Assembly: GCA_965219665.1 (NCBI GenBank)
Contig: CBDCOD010000025.1
Location: 248,001 to 312,000, forward strand
Source of the DNA: CBDCOD01 sp965219665
Lineage (GTDB): Bacteria; Pseudomonadota; Gammaproteobacteria; CAKMZV01
Reading direction: 5' to 3'
DNA length: 64,000 bases
Shown: positions 38,350-48,239 of the stretch, piece after piece
Numbering within the stretch: the stretch's first letter is position 1
How the letters are laid out: each line of letters starts with the position of its first letter
Program-made: the position numbers and the translations under genes
Notes under the pieces: model-generated
What the model was told of the DNA's origin: nothing
The model's database searches: none
Seen by the model: only the letters and a program-made list of their open reading frames with translations

Positions 38350-41300
38350 ATGCAAAAAGTTTTTAGTTATGATTTAGGCACCAATAGTATCGGTTGGGCC
38401 TATGTACAACGCCCTAGGTCTTATGAAGGCGGCATGGTTACAGGGGAATTGATTGATAGTGGTGTGCGCATCTTTCCTGAGGCGGTTGAGGATAAAAGCA
38501 GAGCACCGAAAAACAAAAAAAGACGCACAGCAAGGCTAATAAGGCGCGTTATTCAGCGCAGAGCACGGCGCAAAGCCAAGCTGGAAAATGTATTAGTAGC
38601 ACATGGCTTATTGCCTGCTGGTTTAGCAAGTACGCAGCGCGAAAAAATATTGAATCAAATTGGCTGTCCTTATGCACTGCGCTCAGAGGCATTAGACCAT
38701 GCCTTAAAACCTTATGAGTTAGGACGCGTTATTTTGCATATTGCGCAAAGGCGTGGATTTTTGAGCAATAAAAAGGTGCTATTGGGGGACTTGAAAGATG
38801 ACCCTGATTTAATAGCAGTCTTAGAGGAGATGGGGGAAGAGCAGTCAGACTACCTTAGCAAGGAGCAGAAAGATGAGGAAACGCGTTTTAAACAGTCCAT
38901 TAGTAAATTAAAACGCAATATAGAATTGACAGGTAGCCGCACATTGGGCGAATACCTCTTCCAGCATCTACAAGAAAGCCCCTACAATCATGCGCGTAAT
39001 CGGGATCATGCACATGAGGATTTTTTGCGCACAGACAGAAAGCTCTATCAAGATGAGCTCAGCCTAATATTTGCGGCGCAGAAGCCGCACCATATAAGCC
39101 TAAGCGAGGCGTTAATACAGCAAATTACGCGCTGTATTTTTTACCAGCGCCCGCTTAAACTAAAAGCAGGCAGAGTAGGAAAGTGCACGTTGGAGCGCAA
39201 TAATAACCGTTGCGCTGCAGCCCGATTAGAGGCGCAACGATTTCGTATTCTATCTTTCGTCAACACGATATGCTATCAGTGTCTGATTACTGGTGAGAAT
39301 AAACCACTCTCTTTTGAGCAAAAAGAAAAGGTATATAACGAACTTGAGCAAAACCCAAAGATAACCATATCAGCCTTTCGTAAGATGGTGGGTTTAAAGA
39401 GTAGGGTGAAGCTGAATTACGAGACCACGGACTTCAATCGACAAGCGATTGGCAATATAACCTATTGCACGATTGCTGCCCTATTAGGTGATGCGTGGAG
39501 CGATTGGCGAGAGGAAAAAAGAAAGGAGTTAGTTGAAGATTTGCTTACGATGCACTCTAAAAAAGCATTATTTAAGCGGCTGACGACACACTGGAGTAAA
39601 GAGAACTCCGATGAATTAGAAAAAATAGATAAAAAAACGGCCTTAAAACTGTGCAGTATTGAACTGCCGCCAGGTCATGCTCATTTGTCACTTAAAGCCA
39701 TCAATAAAATCCTGCCAGAATTGCAAAAGGGCGCTATATACAGCACGGCTTGTCAAAAAGCAGGATATGATCACGCAGCGACACAAGAGGTCAAAGTAGT
39801 TGACTTATTGCCTGCGCCGCCTGATTTGCGTAATCCGGTTGTAAATAGAGGATTGAGTGAGTTACGGCGTGTAGTTAATGCGATGATTCAAGAATTTGGC
39901 AAGCCTGATGTTATCAGCATTGAGTTAGCGCGTGATATGACGCTGTCAAAAAAAGAGAAAAAACGCCTTCAAGATCAGAATAAAAAGAATGAAGAAAGCA
40001 ATCAAATGGCACAAAGTGCTTATGCTGCATACGCCAAGGAACAGGGGTTGAGCAGTTATGCCTCGCATGATGATCGATTAAGGTATCGACTATGGAAAGA
40101 TCAGGACAAAAGATGCGCATACAGCGGAGAAAGCATAAATATCAGTACGCTCTTCTCTGCTGAAATAGAAATTGACCATATTGCCCCATTGAGTAGAAGT
40201 TTAGATGACTCTTATATGAACAAAGTGGTTTGCTTTGCACATAAAAATAAAACCAAAGGGCAGCGCACACCCTATCAAGCCTTTGGGGACACAGATAAAT
40301 GGGAGCAAATCGTTGAGGCTATTAGTCGATGGGATGATCAGCTCTCAGCTAAGCGCGCGCGCTTTTATTATAGCGATGAAGACATGAAAAAGAACTTCAC
40401 AGCAGCGCAGTTAAATAATACACAATACTTTGCCAAAGAAGCCTTGCATTACTTGAGTCAGTTAGGCACTGACACACAAGTCACTAAAGGGCGGGCTGTG
40501 AGCTGGTTACGCCATCAATGGAATTTGAATGGGTTACTCAATGAAAAAGCAGCAGGGGTTAAAAACCGCGAGGACAACCGACACCATGCCATAGATGCGC
40601 TTGTTATAGCCTTAACCAATCGCTCATTGTATAACCTTCTATCGCAACAAGCGCGTGCCAAAGAAGCGGGGAGAGAGTTGCGTTATAAAGCACCGAATAT
40701 GGATCCGGCGCTATTACGGCAAATGGGGGCGTGCTTAGAAAAAATGATTGTTTCATATAAACCAAGCCGTAAATTAGAAGGTGCGCTGCATGAGGATACA
40801 GGGCGTGGATATAATCCAAAAACGAGCATAGCATATAGCCGCGCTGCCGTGGATCCAGATTTAAAGATTACGCGTGTGATTGATCCAGTTGTAAAAGGAA
40901 TCTTGGAAAGGCACTTACAGCAATATGGTGGCAGTGCTAACGAAAAACAAGCAAAGAAAAGGGCTTTTTCAAGCGAGCATCCGGTCTTTCATATTGATAA
41001 TAAAACCCCCATTTTTCGGGTGCGCATTGCGAGCAGGAAAGGGCTTAAGCCTAAAGAGGCAGCCAAAAATATGTTAGGCATTACGCGTAAAGACAGCACA
41101 AATAGTATATTTCGCTACGTTACGTATGGCAATACGCACTGTGTGAAGATTTATAAACAGGCTGATGGTGCGATACAATTTTCTTTTATAACAGCCTGGG
41201 AGTATGCTCAACATATCCGAGGCGGTGGGTCTCGCCATCTACCCCAGAACGCAGAACATATTATGACGCTGCATAAAAATGAAACGGTTTATTGGAGGGG

Positions 41301-41469
41301 GAAATATTACCGGATAAAAGATCTTGATTTTCAAAACAAGAAATTTGTGATTGTATCCGTACAATCCTCGATTGGAGATGCAGTATCCATAACCAAGAAA
41401 GAGGTAGAGGGTTTGAATAAAGTAGCGGTGAATATATTGGGGAAGGTGCGTGATCAAGCGGGTGATTGA
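38350..41469 (+). CDS. cas9: CRISPR-associated endonuclease Cas9, type II-C
   Basis: A 1039-aa RNA-guided nuclease, in the compact II-C size range. RuvC-I is FSYDLGTNSIGWAYV (D8). The Arg-rich bridge helix spans about 52-80. RuvC-II is ISIELARDM (E525). The HNH motif is EIEIDHIAPLSRSLDD (D609, H610) with N633 in HKNKTKG. RuvC-III is NRHHAIDALVIAL (H746, D749). All catalytic residues are present, so it should cut both strands. AGGAAA lies 7 nt before the ATG. It overlaps cas1 by 20 bp. The PAM is unknown and would be set by the C-terminal part (about 800-1039). Confidence 0.97.
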   Translation: MQKVFSYDLGTNSIGWAYVQRPRSYEGGMVTGELIDSGVRIFPEAVEDKSRAPKNKKRRTARLIRRVIQRRARRKAKLENVLVAHGLLPAGLASTQREKILNQIGCPYALRSEALDHALKPYELGRVILHIAQRRGFLSNKKVLLGDLKDDPDLIAVLEEMGEEQSDYLSKEQKDEETRFKQSISKLKRNIELTGSRTLGEYLFQHLQESPYNHARNRDHAHEDFLRTDRKLYQDELSLIFAAQKPHHISLSEALIQQITRCIFYQRPLKLKAGRVGKCTLERNNNRCAAARLEAQRFRILSFVNTICYQCLITGENKPLSFEQKEKVYNELEQNPKITISAFRKMVGLKSRVKLNYETTDFNRQAIGNITYCTIAALLGDAWSDWREEKRKELVEDLLTMHSKKALFKRLTTHWSKENSDELEKIDKKTALKLCSIELPPGHAHLSLKAINKILPELQKGAIYSTACQKAGYDHAATQEVKVVDLLPAPPDLRNPVVNRGLSELRRVVNAMIQEFGKPDVISIELARDMTLSKKEKKRLQDQNKKNEESNQMAQSAYAAYAKEQGLSSYASHDDRLRYRLWKDQDKRCAYSGESINISTLFSAEIEIDHIAPLSRSLDDSYMNKVVCFAHKNKTKGQRTPYQAFGDTDKWEQIVEAISRWDDQLSAKRARFYYSDEDMKKNFTAAQLNNTQYFAKEALHYLSQLGTDTQVTKGRAVSWLRHQWNLNGLLNEKAAGVKNREDNRHHAIDALVIALTNRSLYNLLSQQARAKEAGRELRYKAPNMDPALLRQMGACLEKMIVSYKPSRKLEGALHEDTGRGYNPKTSIAYSRAAVDPDLKITRVIDPVVKGILERHLQQYGGSANEKQAKKRAFSSEHPVFHIDNKTPIFRVRIASRKGLKPKEAAKNMLGITRKDSTNSIFRYVTYGNTHCVKIYKQADGAIQFSFITAWEYAQHIRGGGSRHLPQNAEHIMTLHKNETVYWRGKYYRIKDLDFQNKKFVIVSVQSSIGDAVSITKKEVEGLNKVAVNILGKVRDQAGD

Positions 41470-42367
41470 TATCAGTAACCCCAGCAAGCTCTCTGTGCAG
41501 CATAGCCAGCTGTGTATTCAGCAACAAGGCAAAATTATGGCACATATTCCCATTGAGGATATAGGGGTGCTGTTATTGTCGCATTACGCCATTAGTTTGA
41601 GCACAAAAGTCATTGTGCAGTGCCAACACCACAAAGCCATCGTGGTATTATGTGATGATAAAATGCTGCCCTGCTCGGTTTTTCTACCCCTGTTTACGGC
41701 GAATCAGTTACACCATAAAGTGCTATATACACAGATGGCAGCCACTCAGCCACGGCAAAAACAGTTATGGAAACAAGTGGTTCAACATAAAATTAAGCAA
41801 CAAATAGTAACCTTGACCTTGCTGCATCAACCAACTGCGTACTTACAGCGCTTGAGCACCAAGGTACTCAGTGGAGACTCTACCAACACTGAGGCACAAG
41901 CTGCGCAATATTATTGGAAACATCTATTAGAAACGCCCTTGATTCGCAATCCGAACGCAGGAGGTAGTAATGCGCTGTTTAACTACGGCTACGCGATTAT
42001 CCGTAGCATCATTGCGCGTGCTATTTGTTGTGCAGGGCTGCACCCTACCATTGGTATATTTCACCGTAATCAAAGCAATACACTCTGCTTAGCAGATGAT
42101 TTAATGGAGCCATTACGCCCTTGGGTTGATTACGCTATTGCTGTTTATATACGCAAGACGGGGTGCTTAACCGTAGATACCCGCTTTAAATCTCACATAC
42201 TTAAACTACCCAGTATTACCACCTACTATAAGCAAAAATCCATGCCACTAATGGTAGCATTACATTATTTGATGGCAGATTTTAAACAAGGCTTAGAAGA
42301 GCCCACAACTTTACATTACCCAATATGGGACAGAAAAAACGTCACCGAGTGGTCTATGGCGGGTTAA
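41450..42367 (+). CDS. cas1: CRISPR integrase Cas1, type II
   Basis: A 305-aa metal-dependent integrase inserting new spacers with Cas2. Family features: IPIEDIGVLLLSHYAISLST near the N-terminus, acidic residue in STNTEAQAAQYYW, the His in TIGIFHRNQSNTLCLADDLM, and the following EPLRPWVDYAIAVY. GTG start inside cas9 with GGAAGG upstream. It overlaps cas2 by 43 bp if cas2 starts at 42325. Normal length, apparently intact. Confidence 0.96.
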   Translation: MIKRVIDISNPSKLSVQHSQLCIQQQGKIMAHIPIEDIGVLLLSHYAISLSTKVIVQCQHHKAIVVLCDDKMLPCSVFLPLFTANQLHHKVLYTQMAATQPRQKQLWKQVVQHKIKQQIVTLTLLHQPTAYLQRLSTKVLSGDSTNTEAQAAQYYWKHLLETPLIRNPNAGGSNALFNYGYAIIRSIIARAICCAGLHPTIGIFHRNQSNTLCLADDLMEPLRPWVDYAIAVYIRKTGCLTVDTRFKSHILKLPSITTYYKQKSMPLMVALHYLMADFKQGLEEPTTLHYPIWDRKNVTEWSMAG

Positions 42368-42678
42368 GCAGTGTGTGGGTCATTGTCTTATTTGATTTAC
42401 CCACCGATACGCCTAAAGCGCGCAAGCAATATAGCCAATTTCGTAAGCAACTGCTACACGATGGTTTTACGATGATGCAATATTCGGTCTATATGCGCCA
42501 TAGTGCCAGTGATGAAAATGCAGAGGTGCACGTACAGCGTGTCAAAACAGGGCTTCCTCCAGATGGCGAAGTGCGTATCATTAAAATTACAGATAAGCAA
42601 TTCGCCCGCATACAAGTGTTTTACGGAAAAACCCGCAAGCCCATCGAAAAACCACCGCTACAGCTCTCGCTTTTTTGA
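42325..42678 (+). CDS. cas2: CRISPR-associated protein Cas2
   Basis: A 117-aa ferredoxin-like dimer forming the Cas1-Cas2 integration complex. Core: VWVIVLFDLPTDTPKARKQY, GFTMMQYSVYMRH, GEVRIIKITDKQFARIQVFY. ATG at 42325 lies deep inside cas1. A GTG at 42349 giving about 109 aa is an alternative. No csn2 or cas4 follows, which defines subtype II-C. Confidence 0.93.
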   Translation: MGQKKRHRVVYGGLSSVWVIVLFDLPTDTPKARKQYSQFRKQLLHDGFTMMQYSVYMRHSASDENAEVHVQRVKTGLPPDGEVRIIKITDKQFARIQVFYGKTRKPIEKPPLQLSLF

Positions 42679-44150
42679 TGGGCGCGCGGCAGATAAATGC
42701 AGTTAAGTCAATAGCTTGCGTAAGGCTTAGTATAACCGATAGAAGCCTAACTGCAAGTCACAACATTTCAGCGACTTTGCTTCTACGATGTATTAGTATA
42801 ACCGATAGAAGCCTAACTGCAAGTCACAACCCCACAAGACGCTAAACCGCGGATATACACAGTATAACCGATAGAAGCCTAACTGCAAGTCACAACCAAT
42901 TGTACAGGAGTTCACCCCTTTGAAGGAGTATAACCGATAGAAGCCTAACTGCAAGTCACAACGCTATACCCACAGGTACACACATCCATCTGAGTATAAC
43001 CGATAGAAGCCTAACTGCAAGTCACAACCCAGTCTATGCAGGCTCGGCACGTTTTCCAAGTATAACCGATAGAAGCCTAACTGCAAGTCACAACAACAGC
43101 AACGGCAATCCCATTCAGGGCGTAAGTATAACCGATAGAAGCCTAACTGCAAGTCACAACTGATTGGGGTAGTGGGGGAACCTGCAAGCGCAGTATAACC
43201 GATAGAAGCCTAACTGCAAGTCACAACCATAGCCCGAGCAGGTTTATCGGTTGATGAAGTATAACCGATAGAAGCCTAACTGCAAGTCACAACATCTGAA
43301 CATTGCGATTATTATTGCGTGTAAGTATAACCGATAGAAGCCTAACTGCAAGTCACAACGAAGGTACAAAAAGGAGTAGTTAAATGAACAGTATAACCGA
43401 TAGAAGCCTAACTGCAAGTCACAACCCTGCCCAAAGCGGGCGTTGTTGGCAGTGCAGTATAACCGATAGAAGCCTAACTGCAAGTCACAACAGGGCGACT
43501 GGCGTGCAGCGGCACATTTTTAGTATAACCGATAGAAGCCTAACTGCAAGTCACAACACCATCTGAGGTTGTTTGAGTGCTGACAACAGTATAACCGATA
43601 GAAGCCTAACTGCAAGTCACAACAGAATGCTCCAATAGTAGCAAATGCAATTCAGTATAACCGATAGAAGCCTAACTGCAAGTCACAACCACTATACATA
43701 GATGAAGTAGTATCAACGTAGTATAACCGATAGAAGCCTAACTGCAAGTCACAACTCGGCTGCAAGAGGAAAAATTGTTCATTCTAGTATAACCGATAGA
43801 AGCCTAACTGCAAGTCACAACCAAAAGCATACGCAGTACAAGATGAGCAGGAGTATAACCGATAGAAGCCTAACTGCAAGTCACAACACCATTTATTAAA
43901 TAGTAATCAAGGATTAGAGTATAACCGATAGAAGCCTAACTGCAAGTCACAACAAAAAACCTTTTCGTTCCTATCACATAAACAGTATAACCGATAGAAG
44001 CCTAACTGCAAGTCACAACAACGAGCAGCGCATAGCGCTGTATGAGCTAGTATAACCGATAGAAGCCTAACTGCAAGTCACAACAAGGAGTAGATCCAAA
44101 CAGGCGGAAAAAGAAGTATAACCGATAGAAGCCTAACTGCAAGTCACAAC

Positions 44151-44246
44151 ACTATTAACGGGGTCAAGAGAAGCAAAAGAAGTATAACCGATAGAAGCCT
44201 AACTGCAAGTCACAACACTATTAACGGGGTCAAGAGAAGCAAAAGA
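44151..44246 (-). repeat. Duplicated spacer pair 22/23
   Basis: The spacers at 44151-44180 and 44217-44246 are identical and adjacent, a one-unit (66 bp) tandem duplication within the array. Confidence 0.97.
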
Positions 44247-44810
44247 AGTATAACCGATAGAAGCCTAACTGCAAGTCACAACGTAATGTTTGCCAGTCGC
44301 TTTTGATACACCAGTATAACCGATAGAAGCCTAACTGCAAGTCACAACGAATGGAAGAGTCGCAGCACGCGTAGCAATAGTATAACCGATAGAAGCCTAA
44401 CTGCAAGTCACAACGAATATAAGGAGCATTACACAGTCAAGCATAGTATAACCGATAGAAGCCTAACTGCAAGTCACAACCTGTAGTTGGCAGGTCTGCG
44501 TATCTGTCATAGTATAACCGATAGAAGCCTAACTGCAAGTCACAACCTCCAGCGGTGTTTGATACTAAGCCCTCTTAGTATAACCGATAGAAGCCTAACT
44601 GCAAGTCACAACGCAAAGTAAGGGACGACAAGCTATCCTGGCAGTATAACCGATAGAAGCCTAACTGCAAGTCACAACGACGCGAAGTGTATCGTGTGGT
44701 GTCCGCTGAGTATAACCGATAGAAGCCTAACTGCAAGTCACAACGCCTTGACTATCGGCAAAAGGGTCGTCATTAGTATAACCGATAGAAGCCTAACTGC
44801 AAGTCACAAC

Positions 44811-45170
44811 TACTATCAAAGAGGCTAAAATGAAACTACAAGTATAACCGATAGAAGCCTAACTGCAAGTCACAACAAGAAAAGAGACAGACACGCAGCA
44901 AAGCGCAGTATAACCGATAGAAGCCTAACTGCAAGTCACAACAAGAAAAGAGACAGACACGCAGCAAAGCGCAGTATAACCGATAGAAGCCTAACTGCAA
45001 GTCACAACTTAATATATATTTTTAAATACATAAAAAAAAGTATAACCGATAGAAGCCTAACTGCAAGTCACAACTACTATCAAAGAGGCTAAAATGAAAC
45101 TACAAGTATAACCGATAGAAGCCTAACTGCAAGTCACAACAAGAAAAGAGACAGACACGCAGCAAAGCGC
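44811..45170 (-). repeat. Duplicated spacer block 32-37
   Basis: The spacer at 44811 recurs at 45075. The spacer at 44877 recurs at 44943 and 45141. The order is A-B-B-X-A-B, where X (45009-45038) is almost pure A/T. This records repeat-mediated segmental duplication. Confidence 0.97.
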
Positions 45171-46455
45171 AGTATAACCGATAGAAGCCTAACTGCAAGT
45201 CACAACTATTGGCGTGTCTCAATCCGTTGTAGATATAGTATAACCGATAGAAGCCTAACTGCAAGTCACAACTGTCTTATGTAGTTTCCAATCATGCCGT
45301 CTAGTATAACCGATAGAAGCCTAACTGCAAGTCACAACCAAGCTACTTGTATGTGAATACGCTTGCGAAGTATAACCGATAGAAGCCTAACTGCAAGTCA
45401 CAACAGGGAAGCGCGCCCATGCGTCCAATTTTGAAGTATAACCGATAGAAGCCTAACTGCAAGTCACAACTGAAAGGCATAAAGGGCGATAAAAAGAGGG
45501 AGTATAACCGATAGAAGCCTAACTGCAAGTCACAACGCCTCTTCCACTTCATGAAAAAGGCTGTAAAGTATAACCGATAGAAGCCTAACTGCAAGTCACA
45601 ACCTCCTGGGGTGGTTGCCGTCATTGGAGGCTAGTATAACCGATAGAAGCCTAACTGCAAGTCACAACCAAAAGGATTGGCTGAGTATGAAAGAAAAAGT
45701 ATAACCGATAGAAGCCTAACTGCAAGTCACAACAAAGGACACGGCACGGCTTGTTTCAGGCGCAGTATAACCGATAGAAGCCTAACTGCAAGTCACAACA
45801 TACAACACAAAGACAAAGAGCGGACGCTTAGTATAACCGATAGAAGCCTAACTGCAAGTCACAACCTAAAAGAAGCGCAGCAGCGCACAGCGCAGAGTAT
45901 AACCGATAGAAGCCTAACTGCAAGTCACAACAACACTCCGTACTCCTCGCCCAGAAAGTTGAGTATAACCGATAGAAGCCTAACTGCAAGTCACAACTCT
46001 ACTGGGTTCCATGCACGGACGGGAAGGAGTATAACCGATAGAAGCCTAACTGCAAGTCACAACGGCTTATGGGATTTGGCCAGTGAATTAGCAAGTATAA
46101 CCGATAGAAGCCTAACTGCAAGTCACAACAGCAAGTTAAACGCCAAGAATCGCTGAGAAAGTATAACCGATAGAAGCCTAACTGCAAGTCACAACAGGAA
46201 ATATATCATGTCATATACTATATACAGTATAACCGATAGAAGCCTAACTGCAAGTCACAACAAAACCACGCAGACTGAATCCAACTGCAGTATAACCGAT
46301 AGAAGCCTAACTGCAAGTCACAACGGTTGCAGTTATGGACGCCGTCGGTGCGAAGTATAACCGATAGAAGCCTAACTGCAAGTCACAACCTGTTTAAAGG
46401 CACAGTCAATAGCGCAGTTAGTATAACCGATAGAAGCCTAACTGCAAGTCACAAC

Positions 46456-46583
46456 AGATGCGGAACCGATGAAAGCAACAATGATTTAATCGCTCAATAT
46501 AAGCATTTTGTGCAGGTGTAATGATCCAGCAAATAAGGTGCGTGATACGCTTTGCTTGTGGGTGTTTTTAAGGCAGTTGGTGA
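46456..46583 (-). promoter_or_regulatory. Putative CRISPR leader / rpoH-array junction
   Basis: 128 bp between the rpoH stop and the first (leader-side) repeat in the minus orientation. No strong intrinsic terminator is visible, so rpoH transcription may run into the array. The assignment as leader rests only on array orientation. Confidence 0.4.
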
Positions 46584-47558
46584 TTAAAGGTGTTCTTTAA
46601 GGTGTTGTTTGAGCGTCTGTAGTGCCTTATTTTCAATTTGTCTGATGCGCTCTAATGAAACATTGTACTCTTGAGCTAAATCTTTTAAGGTGCGTTTGTT
46701 GTCGTTGAGCCAGCGCTGTTCAATGATGGCACGGCTACGGTCGTCTAAGCTGTTTAGTCCTTCGGCTAATTGGGCTTTTTCAAGAGAGGCATTTTGTGCG
46801 GTAATGACTGCTTGTTCTGGGGAGTAGCGTGTGTCAGGTAGGTAGTTAGCAGGGGAGAAATTGGCTACGTTCTCGTCCGAAGCATCATTGTCCCCTTCAA
46901 AAGAGGTGTCTAATTGGGCAAAGCGGCGTTCCATGTGTTGTACGTCTTCTTCCGATACTTGCAGGTCTTGCGCCATGTTTGTGACTTCTTCAGCATTGAG
47001 TGTGCCGAGGCGTGCACGCTGTGAACGGAGTTTGAAGAATAGTTTGCGTTGTGATTTAGTGGTTGCCATTTTAACGATTTGCCAATTTTTAATGACAAAT
47101 TCGTTAATTTCAGCACGTACCCAGTGTCCTGCAAAAGTCATGAGTTTCACTTTTTGTATGGGGTCATAGCGTTTAATCGCTTTCATAAGACCGACGTTGC
47201 CTTCTTGTACTAAGTCTGGTAGAGGTAAGCCGTAGCCAAGATAGCCCCGAGCAATGCTGACGACATGGCGTAAATTGGAAAAAATCAATTTTTGTGCTGC
47301 TTCTAAGTCGTTATGTTCTCGTATTTTTTCAGCCAATTCCCATTCCTGTTGAGCATTGAGTACGGGGGCTGCTTTGATTTGTGCCAAGTAGTTATCAAAT
47401 GAGGATGAGGCAGGAATGAGCTCCGTAGAGGGTGAGGGGAGTTGCGGTTGCTCTAAGTCATCGGTATTTTCATCGATAGGGTTTGCCAGATCGTGGTTGA
47501 CAGGCACAATAGAATTTACGCTGTTATTGTTTGTGTTGTTAGGCATGTATTGTGCCAT
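46584..47558 (-). CDS. rpoH: Heat-shock sigma factor sigma-32 (RpoH)
   Basis: A 324-aa sigma-70 family factor. Region 2 is NLRHVVSIARGYLGYGLPLP, DLVQEGNVGLMKAIKRYDP and MTFAGHWVRAEINEFVIKNW. The RpoH box is TTKSQRKLFFKLR, which distinguishes it from RpoD and RpoS. Region 4 is RTLKDLAQEYNVSLERIRQI. A polar, Asn/Pro-rich N-terminal extension of about 50 residues is longer than in E. coli. The first ATG overlaps lolD by 20 bp; ATG at 47546 is possible. The usual ftsEX neighbours are absent. lolCD precede it. Confidence 0.94.
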   Translation of the reverse strand: MAQYMPNNTNNNSVNSIVPVNHDLANPIDENTDDLEQPQLPSPSTELIPASSSFDNYLAQIKAAPVLNAQQEWELAEKIREHNDLEAAQKLIFSNLRHVVSIARGYLGYGLPLPDLVQEGNVGLMKAIKRYDPIQKVKLMTFAGHWVRAEINEFVIKNWQIVKMATTKSQRKLFFKLRSQRARLGTLNAEEVTNMAQDLQVSEEDVQHMERRFAQLDTSFEGDNDASDENVANFSPANYLPDTRYSPEQAVITAQNASLEKAQLAEGLNSLDDRSRAIIEQRWLNDNKRTLKDLAQEYNVSLERIRQIENKALQTLKQHLKEHL

Positions 47559-48216
47559 TTTTTAGTTGATAGTGTGTATTAGCGCGTTTTGCAATGCTTT
47601 CATTATGGGTAATAATTATGAGCGCGAGGTTGTTTTGTGCGCAGATTGTCAGCAGTATGTCAATCATCTTTGTAGCATTCTCGCTGTCTAAATTGCCTGT
47701 GGGTTCATCTGCCAGAATACAGGAAGGATTATTTGCAATGGCACGTGCTATGGCAACACGTTGGCGCTCTCCTCCAGAAAGGCGTAAGGTATTTTGTTTG
47801 GCGTGCTGAGCTAGCCCAACTAATTCAAGACAGTGGTGTGCCCATTTGCGTGCTTCTTTGAGTGGTTTTCCGCCTATAACCTGAGGCATTGCCACATTGT
47901 CTAATGTGTTGAGTTCGGGCAGTAGGTGGTGCATTTGCCAGACAAATCCGAGGTGTTTGTTGCGTAAGGAGCTGATTGTTTTGTCGCTACCAGTTAGCAG
48001 AGAGTTCCCATGTAAGGTGACAGTGCCACTGGTTGGTAAGTCTAAGCCTGCCAGAATTTGTAATAGTGTGGTTTTACCACATCCAGAAGCTCCGGTAATA
48101 GCAACGGATTCGCCCGTGCTAACAGATAGATTGACATTTTTTAATACAGGAATTGTGTCGCTGCCTTGTGTAAAAGTTTTACAGATATTCTGGGCTTCTA
48201 AGATGGTGTTACTCAT
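47539..48216 (-). CDS. lolD: Lipoprotein-releasing ABC transporter ATPase LolD
   Basis: A 225-aa ABC ATPase. Walker A is GASGCGKTTLLQILAG, the signature is LSGGERQRVAIARAIANN, and Walker B is CILADEPTGNLD. It powers extraction of outer-membrane lipoproteins from the inner membrane, handing them to LolA. 23 bp after the LolC/E-family permease and overlapping rpoH. Confidence 0.93.
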   Translation of the reverse strand: MSNTILEAQNICKTFTQGSDTIPVLKNVNLSVSTGESVAITGASGCGKTTLLQILAGLDLPTSGTVTLHGNSLLTGSDKTISSLRNKHLGFVWQMHHLLPELNTLDNVAMPQVIGGKPLKEARKWAHHCLELVGLAQHAKQNTLRLSGGERQRVAIARAIANNPSCILADEPTGNLDSENATKMIDILLTICAQNNLALIIITHNESIAKRANTHYQLKNGTIHA

Positions 48217-48239
48217 AGTAATTTATAAAAAATGCAGCG

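Larger units (their letters stand above)
42729..46455 (-). CRISPR. Type II-C CRISPR array, 57 repeats and 56 spacers
   Basis: 57 repeats of 36 bp, all appearing identical by eye, with period 66. On the plus strand each starts AGTATAACCGATAGAAGCC and ends AACTGCAAGTCACAAC. Spacers: 51 of 30 bp, three of 29, one of 31 and one of 27 (46262-46288). 52 are distinct because some are duplicated. Functional orientation is minus: read that way repeats begin GTTGTGAC like other II-C repeats, and the tracrRNA anti-repeat is complementary to that strand. The leader side is then the rpoH-proximal end (46456 on). No degenerate terminal repeat is seen at either end. The array starts 50 bp after cas2. Confidence 0.99.
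42729..46455 (-). promoter_or_regulatory. Promoter-like element in every CRISPR repeat
   Basis: In the minus (crRNA) orientation each repeat contains TTGCAG at repeat positions 9-14 and TATACT at 31-36, with a 16-bp spacer. The -10 forms the repeat's 3' end, so RNA would start 6-8 nt inside the following spacer and leave 22-24 nt of guide. This mirrors the intra-repeat promoters known in Neisseria and Campylobacter II-C arrays. The sequence match is seen; activity is inferred. Confidence 0.65.

Noticed and set aside
42690..42728. Repeat-like fragments (TGCAGTTA, TTGCGTAAGGCTT) just before the cas2-side repeat
   Set aside because: Possible degenerate repeat, but the similarity is too short and scattered to count as a 58th unit.
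42964..46521. Several open frames of 60-159 codons inside the CRISPR array with recurring peptides SITDRSLTASHN and CDLQLGFYRLY
   Set aside because: The 66-bp unit is 22 codons, so a frame through the repeat stays open and repeats itself. These are artefacts of the array, not repeat proteins.
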